The notes under the pieces: model-generated | What the model was told of the DNA's origin: nothing | What the model saw: only the letters and a program-made list of their open reading frames with translations | Databases searched by the model: none | Part shown: positions 25,401 to 37,613 of the stretch, one piece after another | Layout: each line of letters opens with the position of its first letter | Position numbering within the stretch: the first letter of the stretch is position 1 | Made by a program: the position numbers and the translations under genes | Assembly: GCA_029204225.1 (NCBI GenBank) | Contig: CM055100.1 | Location: forward strand, 25,861,106-25,925,105 | Length of the DNA: 64,000 bases | Reading direction: 5' to 3' | Source: Diphasiastrum complanatum | Taxonomy: Eukaryota > Streptophyta > Lycopodiopsida > Lycopodiales > Lycopodiaceae

Positions 25401-27170
25401 CTCTTAAGAAGTGGCGCCATTACCTGTACCGTGTTTCTTTTGATATCGTTACTGATCATCAGTCCTTACGTTATCTCTTCTCCCAGCGTGATCTTAGTGA
25501 TCGTCAGTTTCGTTGGTTGCAGTTTTTACAATCTTTTGATTTTTCTATTTGTATCGTCCTGGTCATGCTAACACTGCTACTGACGCATTGTCTAGACTTC
25601 CTGCTTTATTGAATACCCTTGTTGCCACGATCCCTTCTTGGTTTGATGATCTTCCATATGCTTATCTTACATGTTTTGATTTTCGTGATGTTTATACTTC
25701 TGCTCCACCTATGTCGTCTTCACCTCATCAGGCTTATTCCATTGTTGACCACCGTCTTTATCATTATGGTTCTCTTTGTATTCCTAGCTCTTTGGGTATC
25801 CATTCTCAGTTGTTGTCGGATGCTCATTCATCCCCAATTGGAGGTCATTTTGGTTTTCAGAAGTCTTATGCTCATCTTAAGGATGATTTCTATTGGCCAT
25901 CCCTTAGGAAAGAGCTTGTTGTACTTATTCGTACCTATCCTTTTTACTTACGTAATAAGTACTCCCGTGCTAAGTCCGCTGGTTTGCTTCAGAGTTGGCC
26001 TATTCCTCACCGCCAGTGGACTGATATCTCTATGGACTTCATCATTGGCCTTCCCCGCACCCATCGTGGTCATGATTCATGTATGGTGGTAGTTGACAAG
26101 TTCTCGAAACAGGCACATTTCATACCCCTCCGCAGTACTATCACAGCAGAGCAGTGTGCACGCTTGTTCCTTTCAGAGATATTTTGCCTACAGGAGTTTC
26201 CTCGTACTATCCTTTCTGATCGGGATAGTAAGTTTACATCATTGTTCTAGATAGAGCTTATACGTATATTGGATGTACAGCTTTTTATGGGGTCTGCTTA
26301 TCATTCTACTTCTGATGGGCAGTCTGAGGTCCTTAACAGGATCCTTGAGGATTATTTGCGCCATTTTGTTACTCCTTCAGGGAAGGATTGGGATCAGCAT
26401 TTATGTTTGGCAGAGTATAGTTATAACAGCTCTGTTAGTACCAGCACCGGCATTGCACCATTTTTATTATCTCATGGTTATGCACCTCTTTTACCTGGTA
26501 TTCGTCTTCCTCCCGAGGTACACCTGTGACACTGTCTTCATTTCTATCAGGTGCTCGCGAGCTTATTCTCCACGCCAGTTTCCATTTGCAGCAGGTCCAG
26601 CAACGTTATCAGGCTTCAGTTGATCGTCATCGACGTCATGTTGAGTTTCATGTTGGTGATATGGTATATCTACGCCTACGGTTTGCACGTCATCATTTTA
26701 TTTAGGGCCATGCTTCTACTGAGAAGCTTGCACCACGTTATTATGGGCCTTATTGTATATTGGAGGTTCTTAGTCCAGTTACATATCGTCTTTAGCTTCC
26801 TGCTCCCACACGTGTCTGTGATATATTCCATGTCAGTTTATTACGTGCTGCTATTGAAGATGATGCTCCTCGTAATGTTGAGTTTCCTACTGCACCGGAT
26901 CTCTTTCCTTTATTACCTGCTGCTATCCTTCAGGTGCGTTTGTATCATAGTCGACGCCGCCGGCAGATTCAGTTCCTAGTCCAGTGGGATGGTCGTCCTG
27001 TTGAGGAGGCCACATGGGAGCCTATTGATGTCTTTTATCATACACCGTCACTTGCGGATCAGGCTTGTGCTCTTGCCGCACTTGTTGATTCCTCTACATC
27101 AGCTGTTGCTCCAGTTGTTTCTACACCAGATGTTGTTCCAGTTGATCCTCCAGGGCTTGCTGTTACTTGA
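22467..27170 (+). pseudogene. Gypsy G gag-pol with chromodomain, lightly broken
   Basis: Domains in order: Gag with an N-terminal coiled segment, [13 protein letters not shown] and a zinc knuckle [14 protein letters not shown]; protease [12 protein letters not shown]; reverse transcriptase with [28 protein letters not shown] and VYFDDILVFS; RNase H with VETDASNVGLGA and TDHQSLRYL; integrase with SMDFIIGLPRT, ILSDRDSKFTS and GQSEVLNR; and a chromodomain near 26935-27040 (FLVQWDGRPVEEATWEP). Breaks: TGA at 22893 (a former TGG), frameshifts near 24655, 25550 and 26525, TAG at 26248, and a TAG near 26700. The leucine-rich frames overlapping it are shadows. The chromodomain suggests integration guided to modified histones, which is known for chromoviruses. 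Confidence 0.92.
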
Positions 27171-27214
27171 TCCAGTCCTTTATGGCAGTTGGGTCTTATT
27201 TTTGTGTCGGAGAG

Positions 27215-27665
27215 AGTTATGGACTCAGCTCATTACATTCGCCATGTCCATTTACATTTACTTTACTTTATGCATAAGCAGGCTTTGGGCCCTTTTTTAT
27301 TCATTATTTGACGTTTAGACTATATGGTTGGCCTTGGGCCCTATTATTGACATTTAGACCATATTATTGGCCTTGGGCCCTATGATTCACTATAGTGGTT
27401 ATTTGGTCATATTACTGAGAGTGGGGGCCTTCTTGGAGGGCGCACTATTTTTCCTCTCAGTTTGGCCCTAGCCACTGGAAGCTTCCTTTTAGGGCTTCCT
27501 CTTGGCTATAAGTAGGGATTCTGTGTCATTTGTTACTTGGCTTATGATATGATCTCCTTCTTTAGTCTCTTTAAGCTTTCTCTCTCCTGATTTCTAGAGT
27601 TAAGTCTTGCTTATGTGATGCTTTCATAGACTAAATCTAGATCAGCCGTGGCTACGTTCATAACT
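27215..27665 (+). repeat. 3' LTR of gypsy G
   Basis: It is 451 bp, the same length as the 5' LTR, and starts AGTTATGG right after the purine tract TCGGAGAG. Differences from the 5' LTR are mostly transitions. Confidence 0.9.
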
Positions 27666-27713
27666 GTTACTGTGTAGCATGATCTGTGTTCCTGTGAAAA
27701 GCAAATTCTAAGT

Positions 27714-29014
27714 TGGTATCAGAGCCGTACAGAGAGTGTACACAGTACAACATCGCCGTTGAAGAGAGCTTCGGGAGAACTATCTTCTGAGAATTCAGGG
27801 TTTATGGCGGGTTGAAGATGGAAAGAGAAGCACTGGTGCACGGTTTCTAGTTTATAGAGGCTTGCTAAGCTCAACAGAGGGATTATTTAGCCTGTGCATA
27901 GCATCAGACAAGGAAAAATTTGGTGAAAAATTGACAATTTTGAAGCCAGTTGAAAATTGAATCCGGGTTTGGGATTACGATTTTTATACATAACTGGTGA
28001 TTTCTTCGCTATTTGTGCACTGTTTTGGATGCTGTAAGGACAGGAAGAAAGCTAATCACATTGTCAACCAGCCATGGAGAGATTCTGAGGTCTATGTCAG
28101 AGATTTGTCTCCAGACAATTAACCTAGCAGATTTGCGGTAAAAGGTGAAAAAAGCCACTTTGTCAAATTGAGCTAAAATCACCGTTTCTCCATGGAATTT
28201 CTTGAGTGAACACTCTACAGACTTGGAGTCAGTAGGACGACCCTGCTCCAAGCCTCAGATCGTGCTCAAATCGATCCACAGGTGAGTTAGATCAAACAAA
28301 AATCAGTGTGGGGAGGCGCGACCGCAGACAGGGAGGTCGCAGACTGTTCGCACGTGGAACCAAGGTGAGAGCGTAGCGTTTCGAAGTGGACAGTGTCTAC
28401 AAGACTCTCCATTGGTGCACAGAAGTGCTCAAATCTGTTGGATAGAGGAGTTACAAGATCGGCGGCTCAGATTGTGCTACCCAAAAGGGATATCCATAGT
28501 TGGATCAGATTCAACCATTGGATGGAGCCCTGAAGAAGTGAAGTGCATTTTAGCCTTCAACTTCATTAAAAATTCTCATACTGAAATTGGAGTTGGGTCC
28601 CTTCACAAGTGAAGATTGAAGTTTCTTCAAGGTGAAGAAACAGTTCAAAAACTAGAAAAGTCCCTATTTTTGGGTCCTTTGCCTGTTTTGACCCAAGCGA
28701 AAGGCTATAACTTCCAAACGAAGGGCACCCAGACTATACCTGCAAGTACGGTACAGCAAAACAGAGTGATTGCAACGGATAAAGTGTTCGGAGTACGCCA
28801 GAAGTGATTTCACCATTCCACTGGGCACGTTGTTGGGAGTTGACGACTGAGTGCATTTCGGAAGGCGATGCCGATTTGGCTTTCAAATTGGTGGAAAAAC
28901 GGTGAGTGACCTGGTAAGGAAAAAAGTGCAGGTCATTATTTTCAACTTCTGACATCACTGTTGGCCTCGACATACTGTTTTTAGCCTACGGCAAAAGTTT
29001 CAAGCAGTTTTGCG
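27714..29014 (+). promoter_or_regulatory. Primer site and long leader of copia D
   Basis: TGGTATCAGAGCC at 27714-27726 is a perfect initiator tRNA-Met complement. About 1.3 kb of leader follows before gag. Short open frames here on both strands have no recognisable domains. Confidence 0.7.
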
Positions 29015-32000
29015 ATGGTAAACATGGGAGAGTCCATTTTGAGTGAAAGTAGCAAATTGGACGAGATTTCCAACTATGCAGTGTGGAAATTCAAAATGAA
29101 AAACATACTGATGGAGAAAGACATGTGAGAAGTTGTCACAGGTGATGAGAGAAGGCCGCCAAATGAAGCAGATATCAAAGTGTTCGACAAAAGGATGAGG
29201 AAAGCTTTGACCTTCATTAACTTGTCAGTGAAGGATCACATCATTACCCACATTTGTGATGCTGTTACACCCAGACAGGCATGGGATGTGCTAAAGGAGC
29301 AGTTCAAGACGTCAAATCCGTCAAGAATCATGTTTCTAAAGTCATAGTTGAATAGTGCCCGCATGGAGCAAGGAGAGCACATTCAAACGTACATGACCAG
29401 AATCAAGACAATGAGAGATGAACTGCATTCTATCGGTGAGCGCATACGTGATGTGGAGTTGGTGCACAATGCATTGTGTGACATTGCAAAACCCTATCAG
29501 ATGTTTGTGAGCGGAATAGCATCAAGAGAAAGATTGCCAACCTTTGACGAGCTCACAGGAATCTTGATCCAGGAAGAGCAACGGCGAGAAATGGTGAAAG
29601 CTAGACATCAAAATACTGACGATCAGGCACTTGCGACACGCCAAAAACAAGGCAAGGGCAAGGGCAAGAAGAAGTCTAAGCAGCAATTTGCCAAGTCTCA
29701 GGAGGACGAGGGATCTTCCAGTAAAACTAAGAAGAAAGACAAGTGCTTCCATTGTGGTAAAAAGGGCCATTGGAAGAGTGAATGTCGCAAATTCCTGGCG
29801 GAACAAGGCAAGGGAAAACCAAAACAAGCAGGTAACCTTGTTGATGAGGGTGAGATTGAAGACTCTAGCATCTTCATATCTGCATTTCATCTAATCAAGA
29901 TGATCAGACATAGTATATTGACTCGGGAGCCACAAGACACATGATAGGTAACAAGAATTGGTTCAGTAGTTTGAAGGTGTTGGATAATGGAACATCTGTT
30001 TCACAAGCAAATGGTGAGGTGTGCAAGATCAAGGGGATAGGCACCGTTTCAATCCAACTACTTGATGGCAAAAGCAGGATGATCAGGGAAGTACTTTACG
30101 TACCAGGTTTGAAGAAAAATCTACTTTCTGTTGGAGTCATTACTGATCAAAAGTTGAAAGTAGAATTCGCCCATGACCGTTGCTTTGTGAAGAATGTGAA
30201 CCAAAAGTTTAGAGTTATTGCGGATGGAGTACGAGAGCCCAATACAAAATTGTACAGGTTGAATGCTACAATTAAGGGGCAACACGGACTTGTATCGTCC
30301 ATTTCATCGCAAACTGAGTTGTGGCATAAAAGGCTTGGTCACTTGAACTTGGGAAGCCTCAGTTTGATGAGAAAATTGGAGATGGTAACATGATTGCCTA
30401 CCATAGAAGATCACTTGAAATCGATGTGCGAATCTTGTGTATATGGGAAGCAACATCGAGAGAAATTCAATAAAGGGGGTGTTGCAAGAGCAAAGAACAT
30501 CCTGGATTCAATCCACACAGATTTCTGCGGGCCTATGAGGACCATGTCCTTAGGTAAAGCCTTCTATTTCATGACCTTTATTGATGATATGTCACGTAAG
30601 ACGTGGATCTACTTCTTGAAGAAAAAATCAGATGCATTTGATAACTTCAAGAGCTTCAAAGCATTGGTCAAAAATCAGACAGGTAGGAAGATCAAAGTCC
30701 TAAGATCAGATAGTGGAGGTGAGTACAAATCTAATGACTTCAATGATCTTTGTGATCAATGTGGGATTAAAAGACAATTTACGCAAGCTCATACTCCTGC
30801 TCTCAATGGTGAGCGCAAGAATCGTACGATTGTGGAAAGTGCCAGATCTATGCTAGCTGAGATGAAACTACCAAAAGATTTTTGGTCAGAAGCATGTAGC
30901 ACGGCAGTTTATCTTCAAAATAGAAGTCCTACCATTGCCATACCAAAGATAACACCTAAGGAAGCATTCACGAAGAAGAAGCCAAAGGTGAACCACTTGC
31001 GAATCTTTGGATGTAAGGCCTTTGTACACATTCCTAAGGAAGAGAGACGTAAACTTGATGTAAAAGCTATCAAGTGCATATTTCTAGGATATGATGATCG
31101 TGTGAAGGGCTATAGATGTTTTGATCCAGTGCAAAACAAAATCCATATGAGCCGTGATGTTATCTTTGATGAATCCAAGATGTATGAAGACGAAGATGCT
31201 GAGAAGATAGACACATCCACTAGGAAAGATGGTATAGTGAGGATATCACCTGATGATGATCCATTCATTGACCTGCCGAGTGATGAACATGAGGATACAT
31301 CTCAAGATACTACTACTCAACCTCAAGAGACATGTTGGAGAGGTAGGGACAAACCTTTTGGTGCAAGAAGGATTGAAATTGCAGGTGACAAACGCAAGGA
31401 GAAGGATGTACCGTGGGATACATTTTCACCAGGAAGCCGATCACCTGACAAGAAGCTCCCTAAGTGGTTTGAGAGATTGTTGGAGAGCCGCGACATAGGC
31501 TCTCTTATCTAGCATTATTCAAATCAAAGAACCTTCGACTTATGGTGAAGCGAAGGATGATGACATTTGGGTCAAGGCCATGGGAGAGGAGATGGAGTCA
31601 ATTGCTAAGCATAGCACATGGGACTTAGTAGAACCACCAGTTGGCAAGAAACTCATTGGTTGCAAATGGGTATATAGGACTAAGTATCATGCAGATAGAA
31701 GTATAGCAAAGCACAAGGCAAGATTGGTAATCAAAGGGTACGCACAAAATAAAGGCATCGACTATGTCATCACCTACTATGGACCATTGGAAAGCTGCGA
31801 AAAGGATTTTGAGGTATGTGAAGGGTACACCTAACCTTGGCCTAATTTACAAAAGACAAAGTGTTTTACCTAAGTTGCAGGGTTATGTTGACGCTGATTG
31901 GGCAGGAAGTGTAGATGATAGAAAGTCAACAACAGGTTATGCCTTCAAGTTTGGTAGCGGTTATTTTTCATGGTCTAGCAAGAAGCAAGATACCATTTCT

Positions 32001-32345
32001 CTTTCTTCTACAGAAGCCGAATATAAAGCGTTAAGTTTTACTACCCCGAAAGCTATTTGGCTACGTAAGTTGTTATGTGAGATTGGCATGAAGCAGGTAA
32101 ATCTTATTGTTATTTTCTGTGATAGTCAAAGTGGAATACAATTGGCTAAGAATCATGTCTTTCATGCAAGGACAAAACATATTGAGGTAAAATATCACTT
32201 TGTGCGTGAGAAGCTACAATATGAAGATATAAGTATTGTACATTGTTCTACGTTGTTACAAGTTGCTGATACATTTACGAAAGCTTTAAGTAAAGAAAAG
32301 TTTGAGACTTATAGAGCCAAGCTTGGCTTAGATCTGGTTATGTAA
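29015..32345 (+). pseudogene. Copia D gag-pol with the polymerase core deleted
   Basis: Gag starts MVNMGESILSESSKLDE and has NYAVWKFKMKN, TPRQAWDVLKEQF and an intact zinc knuckle CFHCGKKGHWKSEC. After a frameshift near 29905 comes protease (YIDSGATRHMIG). The pre-integrase and integrase follow (LWHKRLGHLN, CESCVYGKQH, IHTDFCGPM, LRSDSGGEY), but the last catalytic block reads NGERKNR, two residues shorter than the usual NGVAERKN. The reverse transcriptase starts (IGCKWVYRTKYHADRS, KGYAQNKGIDY) and then jumps at about 31762 into RNase H (TMDHWKAAKRILRY, DADWAGS, IFCDSQSG). The whole catalytic palm is missing. Stops at 29126 and 30391 are TGA and at 29345 TAG. It cannot transpose on its own. Confidence 0.9.
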
Positions 32346-32688
32346 AAAGCCTTTACTTGTAATACTATCATGGAGGTATGTTCCATGAATAGAGTAAACT
32401 CTAAAATAAAGAGAGACGTTGATCATTGAGGGAGAGAGTTAAAATAGCAATGATCAACTTATACATTCTTATTTTGATGGCACCATGTGTGCTCAGTTCT
32501 AGAATTATCGGGCCATCTTTCTTTTACGAGCCCTTTGAGTGTTTTTAAGCAACTTTATCTTTGTACTTATTTATCAGTTGAATATATAGTTTGTGGAGTG
32601 TAATTCTGTTGTCTTGTCTTGTTGCAATTGATGTTGTGCTATGGTGATTGATCCGGTCGGGTGTTTAAACTGTTTTCTTAACTAAATT
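32346..32688 (+). other. 3' non-coding end of copia D
   Basis: A purine tract GAGGGAGAG at about 32430-32438 is followed by AGTTAAAATAG, which begins like the copia D LTR (AGTTAGAATTG), but the resemblance stops after about ten bases. No gene is visible. The segment ends where minus-strand copia M0 begins. Confidence 0.45.
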
Positions 32689-32719
32689 AAGGAAAAATGC
32701 TAAGGCTTTGAAAGATAGA

Positions 32720-32912
32720 AACTCTTACTTTCTTCAGCTCCCTCTCAAAGCTGGTATTTTTTTAATTCCTAAGCTTGCACTCTGCTTCTCAAAAATTGCC
32801 TTGTCAAGGGACTTCGTGAAGATATCATCCACCATCTATTTCATTGAAACAAACTCGATCTTCAGTCTGTCTTTCTCAACCAAATTTCTTATCAGATGAT
32901 CTCTAATAGCAA
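32720..32912 (-). pseudogene. M0 RNase H C-terminus
   Basis: The minus-strand frame reads AIRDHLIRNLVEKDRLKIEF, then MVDDIFTKSLDKAIFEKQ, the usual C-terminal end of copia RNase H. There is one in-frame TAG. The frame ends ALRGS, and the TGA stop is the first codon of the LTR (TGAAGAAAG at 32736). Confidence 0.85.
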
Positions 32913-33822
32913 TGTTGTAAAGTTGTCTCAAGTGCACCTAGCATGCCCTGTAAGACTCTAAGGGGTGACGCTCCCTAAGGTCCCAGAGCAAGTTAGAACG
33001 TCAAGGACTGAGCCTCCGACCTGTGGTGAGCCAGTCAAGTAGTCACAAGTCACGAGCTAGCTCTTGAGCTCAAGTCATGGCCTAGTCGGGAAGCAAGTTG
33101 ATTCTGCCGCCGGGATGGCTCCCGAGACCCATGTCCGGGAGCCAGACTGATTCTACCAGGCTTAATCAGCAAAATAAAAACTAAGTCCTAAAAAGCGTGC
33201 TTTGCTAGAAAGCACTATATTTTAGGACAGAGGGGATGCGCCGAATCACAGCAGAATTATAGGGAGAGTCCGGCAGACAGAAACTTGGGCAGCTCAACCA
33301 GCATCAGGAATCCAGTCGCCAGGTCTCAGCTCCCTCTACCAGCACGAGCCAGGCACAATGCCCAGCACGTGTTGGTGGCCCTGAGACCGGTCAGTCTATG
33401 TATGAATGTAACCTCTTCCAGATCTAACAAAGTTGATCCTTGGGGATGATTACCATTTCGGTTTCGCCTCCGGGACTGGTCCAAGTGGAAGGACCCTTAC
33501 TACAACCTTTTTGCGTCGCCGGTGCCTAAGGGTCCACGTCACCGACAGGTGGCTTGCCGCTATGCCAATTGGTTAGTTTGGCGACCACAATGCCTTGGGT
33601 TTCATGTGTGGCTTGTCTTTGCCTTTGGTTACCTTTTGGGGGACGGATTCTGAGTTGGCTTTCGGGTTGGTTGGGATTCCAGTTTTTTTAAGTCTGAATG
33701 GTTAAGCTTGTTACGTTTCTGAGTTGGCTTTTACATAAGTGCATGATGGATGAATGTTAGACTTAAGCGTGTGTTGGGGAAACCGCTCAAGTACCAACGC
33801 CCTTTGAGACGCCAACGCAACA
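32913..33822 (+). repeat. 5' LTR of gypsy E
   Basis: It is 910 bp, beginning TGTTGTAAAG and ending CGCAACA, with perfect TGTTG/CAACA termini. It is GC-richer than the surrounding copia elements. Confidence 0.93.
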
Positions 33823-34518
33823 TGTGGTATCAGAGCCGACTAGCCGGTCAGCTACGCAAGTCTCACAGGGATGGCCACGTTTTGGGATTTGTTAGGACAA
33901 CCATTGTGCAAGGTGCTGCCCACAGTGTAAGCATAGGTGCATCGACGGTCGGGGTGGTCGACAGAACGGGGGACTTGATGAGGCAAGGTGCTGCCCTTGA
34001 GGTGTAAGCACGGTCAGTTTTCGCGGTTCGGGCCTGGCGCCGTCTGCACGTAGGACAGTTGAGGCAATGTGCTGCCATTAGATTGGTGAAAGCACGGTTT
34101 GTGCCTTGTGGGCTGCGGGGTGACATATTCGAACTGTACGGGTTAACCATTGATACAGAGATGCTGCTCAAATTCGAGTGTAAAGCACAGATGGTTAGCT
34201 GCCGGTTCGGGATAGTTGCCGATCGTTTAGCTATAAGGACTATCGACCAAAAAGTGGTGGGGCGTGATTGAGGCAATGTGTTGCTTAATGGTGAAAGCAC
34301 GGATGGTTGGATGGATGTTTCCCCATGGGCTAATTCTGTGATAGATTTGCGTGGGCGCAGCTAGGCAAAGGTCCTACGTTCGGTCTCAAGGGGAATGTAG
34401 CTTGAGAGGGATCCTCTGTGTTTGCTTTGGTTGGTATGTTCGTTTGTGGTGTGCTTGTTTGTACCTGAATAACCTTTGGTTGCCTAACTTCGTCCAGGTG
34501 ATCTGATCTAGTTGGGAG
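33823..34518 (+). promoter_or_regulatory. Primer site and repeat-bearing leader of gypsy E
   Basis: TGGTATCAGAGCC starts at 33825. Four imperfect copies of a 30-38-base motif, CAAKGTGYTGC then about 10-15 bases then GTRAAAGCA-like, lie at 33909-33933, 33980-34012, 34061-34098 and 34270-34302. This is where gag would be expected, but no capsid or zinc-knuckle frame is present. Confidence 0.6.
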
Positions 34519-36351
34519 TTGAAGGAGGAGTTTACATTTGTGGGTGGACGACATACAAGTATGGAAAGGAGCTTCCATGGGACAACCGCCAAGATTGGTT
34601 CAAGATTATTATTCCTATCTGAAAAGATCGTGGGGAGGAAGTCAGATTTCATGATCGACTCCGGAGCTTCACATAACTATATTTCATGGAGCGTAGTGGA
34701 ACAGTTCAGCTTGCCGACCAGAAATGTAACATCAACGCTCAAGGTAGAAACAGAAAAGGGAGCACTGGATGCAGACAAAGCAACATTGAACATCCTGGTG
34801 CAAATTGGGAGATGGAAGGCTAAACTTAGCTTTTTGATTTTAGAGATGGATGCCTTCGATGTAATTTGGGCCTTCCCTGGCTAAATGAACATTGTATTGC
34901 AGTTTTGGGTAGGAGCTCAAACTTGGTTCTCTTGGATTACAAGGGACAGATCTATATGACAAAAGCTCTGTCTGGAGGGAACGCTAAGGGTACCGATATT
35001 GAAAAAAATCAGGTCGCTGCATCTGTGATTAAAAGCATGGCGAAAGGGAAAAGGTCAAAGTGCTTTCTTTGTATCTGTAGAGAGGTTCCAGAAGGAAAAA
35101 ATGTACAACAGAAAAACTTGCCAAAGGAGGTGGCAGATTTGCTAGAAGAATTTAGCGATGTGTTTCCGGAAGAACTCCCAGCTAAGTTATCTCCTCGAAG
35201 ACCAGTGGACCATAAGATTGAGTTGATACTAGGAGCAGAACCAACTTCACGAGCACCCTATAGGATGTCCCAAGAAGAGTTGGTGGAACTGAAACGACAA
35301 CTTGGTGAATTGATAGACAAAGGATTCATTAGACCCAGTGCTTCGCCTTTTGGAGCCCCAGTGTTATTCATGGAAAAGGTGGACAAGACACTGCGGATGT
35401 GTGTGGATTACCGCATGCTCAACAAAGGTACCATCAAGAACAAGTATCCTATGCCTAGAATTGATGACCTGTTTGACCAGCTCAAACATGACAGATATTT
35501 TAGCTAGATAGATCTTAGATTTGGATATCACCAAATTCGAATAGCTAAAGGCGATGAGCACAAAACGCCTTTTCAAACACGGTATGGGAGCCACGAATTC
35601 AGGGTGATGTCGTTCGGTCTAACAAACGCACCAGCCAATTTTTGCACGTTGATGAACAACATTTTTCAAGACTGCTTAGATGAATTTGTCATTGTGTACA
35701 TCGACGACATCTTGATGTTTAGTTGTAGCCTCAAAGATCACATTAAACATTTAAGGACAGTCCTCCAACGACTGACGAAGAACAACTTGTTCGCAAAAAG
35801 AGGAAAATGTGAATTTGTGGTAGAGGAAGTTAATTTCCTTGGACATGTTATAGGCTACAGATGAATTCGGATGGATTTTAAGAAGATCAAGACTATCTTG
35901 GATTGGATGGCTCCTAAAACTGTTCACGACATCAAATCCTTTGTGGGCTTATGTAACTTTGAAGGAGATTCATTTAGGCATTTAGCAAAAGTGTGGCACC
36001 ACTATTGGAGCAAACCAAGACTCATCTGAAGATGACATGGACACCGGAATGTGAAGCTGCGTTCCAAGAACTAAAATGACAGATCACTCAAAAACCCATC
36101 CTTGCCTTAACGAACTTTAGCAAACCTTTCGAAATACATACAGACACGTCGAACTTTACTATTGGGGCCGTGTTGATGCAAGACGGAAAACCTGTTGCAT
36201 ATTTTTCAAAGAAATTGAGTGATGTAGAGCGAAAATGGCCAACTCATGAAAAAGAAATGGTCGCAGTAGTTCAAGCAGTGGAGCATTGGAGACATTATGT
36301 GGTAGGAAAACCCTTTAAGGCGTTCACTGATAATGTATCACTCAAGTACTT

Positions 36352-37004
36352 TATGAAAAATTGTCAACTAGTAGTATTTTCCTAACTTGAGATTTTGTAG
36401 GCCTATGGCCAAATAAAAGTTAGAGATAGGTTCATACATGTATGTAGAGGCCCAAAGTATGTGTACACTACTTTTGAGGTCACATTAATTAGAGGAGGTC
36501 GAGTGTGGAGCTCTTCTATTGGCTCATAATTTGGTGCATTCCTATTTGACCAAATTTCTAGGTATATGGGTGAATCCTATTGGACCCCAATTTTAGCCTA
36601 TCATAAGACAAGTGGCCAAGAGGCACTATGGCTGCTATAAATAGCCATCTCCACGAGTATGTACACATCTCATTTTCATTCTATTGAATGAATGTTATGC
36701 TCTTTGAAGATCCATCTTCTTCTCTCTCACTTTTTTGTTCATATCTTGCATTCTAGCCACTAGAATTGTGATTTCTTTGTTGCTATGGCTTCACACGTGT
36801 GAAATGCAGGTTGTAGGCTCTGAAGTACGGACAGGGACAGCAAGTTTCTGTTTGTGGAAGCTTATGATCAGATTTTGATGTTTAGTTGATGTTTAGTATG
36901 CTTAACATCACAATTTCTATCATTTTTTCAATCTAGATGTGCATAACTTCCATGGCCAAGATCTTTATGAAACTTTAGCATCTTTTGGATCTGAGTTTTT
37001 CACA
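36352..37004 (+). repeat. 5' LTR of copia F
   Basis: It starts TATGAAAAATTG and ends GAGTTTTTCACA. A good TATA box (TATAAATAG) lies at 36636-36644, so U3 is about 300 bases. The palindrome CACACGTGTG at 36792-36801, extended here to TTCACACGTGTGAA, lies 203 bases before the LTR end, as in LTR-X. Confidence 0.96.
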
Positions 37005-37613
37005 TGGTATCAGAGCATTAGGCGGCCAAATGTGCAGGTTTTGCCAGATTTAGAAGAGATTTGTGGGCGAGTTTGCTTTTGTAGCATTCCAATCAAGTTT
37101 CTAGCTAAAAATCTTGTTGATTTATGTGTAGAAATTGGATCTTTGTGATCAAAACATCATTTGTATGCATTTCAATTGAAGTAGGGCGAATTCCCTCTAT
37201 ACTTATCAGAATAAGGAGACAAAAATTGTTTTGGAAAGAGGGAGATGCAAGATCCAACAAGATCCTATTAGTTTTCCATTCTAGCATATAGTTTTTTGAT
37301 TCAATTTCTTGCTTCTTCATGTCAAAAACTTCAAAATTGATGTAACCCTCTGATTTTCAGTTTGCTGAATGATTCAAGAGTGTATTTCAATCTTAGGAGT
37401 GAGGGAAAAGCAAGTATATTGAGGTTTGGTCTTGGTTTGATCAAGAAATCATAAAACTAGTGGCTAAAATTGAGAAAAAAGTGAGGAAAAGAGAGAAAAA
37501 GTAAGGTTTTAGGTTCCAAATCTTTGTGATTTCTTCTTGTGTTTCATTTGTTGATTCAAGAGAGTGCTTAGTGCATTGGAACAGGTCAAAGATCAGAGAT
37601 CAATCATTGCAAC
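37005..37613 (+). promoter_or_regulatory. Primer site and leader of copia F
   Basis: TGGTATCAGAGC at 37005-37016 is followed by about 600 bases of AT-rich leader. It shows no coding capacity of note. Confidence 0.85.

Larger units (their letters stand above)
21102..27665 (+). mobile_element. Nearly complete chromovirus (gypsy G)
   Basis: This 6.56-kb Ty3/gypsy element has two 451-bp LTRs that differ at roughly ten positions by eye. Order: LTR, primer site TGGTATCAGAGC at 21553, leader, gag-pol, purine tract TCGGAGAG, LTR. It is flanked by GCTAC (21097-21101) and GTTAC (27666-27670), a target duplication with one difference. The target is the 5' LTR of copia D. The LTR termini are AGTTATG and CATAACT rather than TG and CA. 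Confidence 0.9.
20871..27713 (+). repeat. 5' LTR of copia D, split by gypsy G
   Basis: The LTR pieces are 20871-21101 and about 27671-27713. The first begins AGTTAGAATT and the second ends AATTCTAAGT, giving the inverted terminal pair TTAGAATT/AATTCTAA. The end is immediately followed by TGGTATCAGAGCC at 27714. Without the gypsy insertion the LTR would be about 274 bp. No convincing second copy is seen downstream of copia D. Confidence 0.65.

Noticed and set aside
22467-26980. Leucine-rich overlapping frames (for example 23104-23796, 25619-26092, 26551-26979) that look like membrane proteins
   Set aside because: They are shifted readings of the gypsy G polyprotein, whose true frame shows all expected catalytic motifs.
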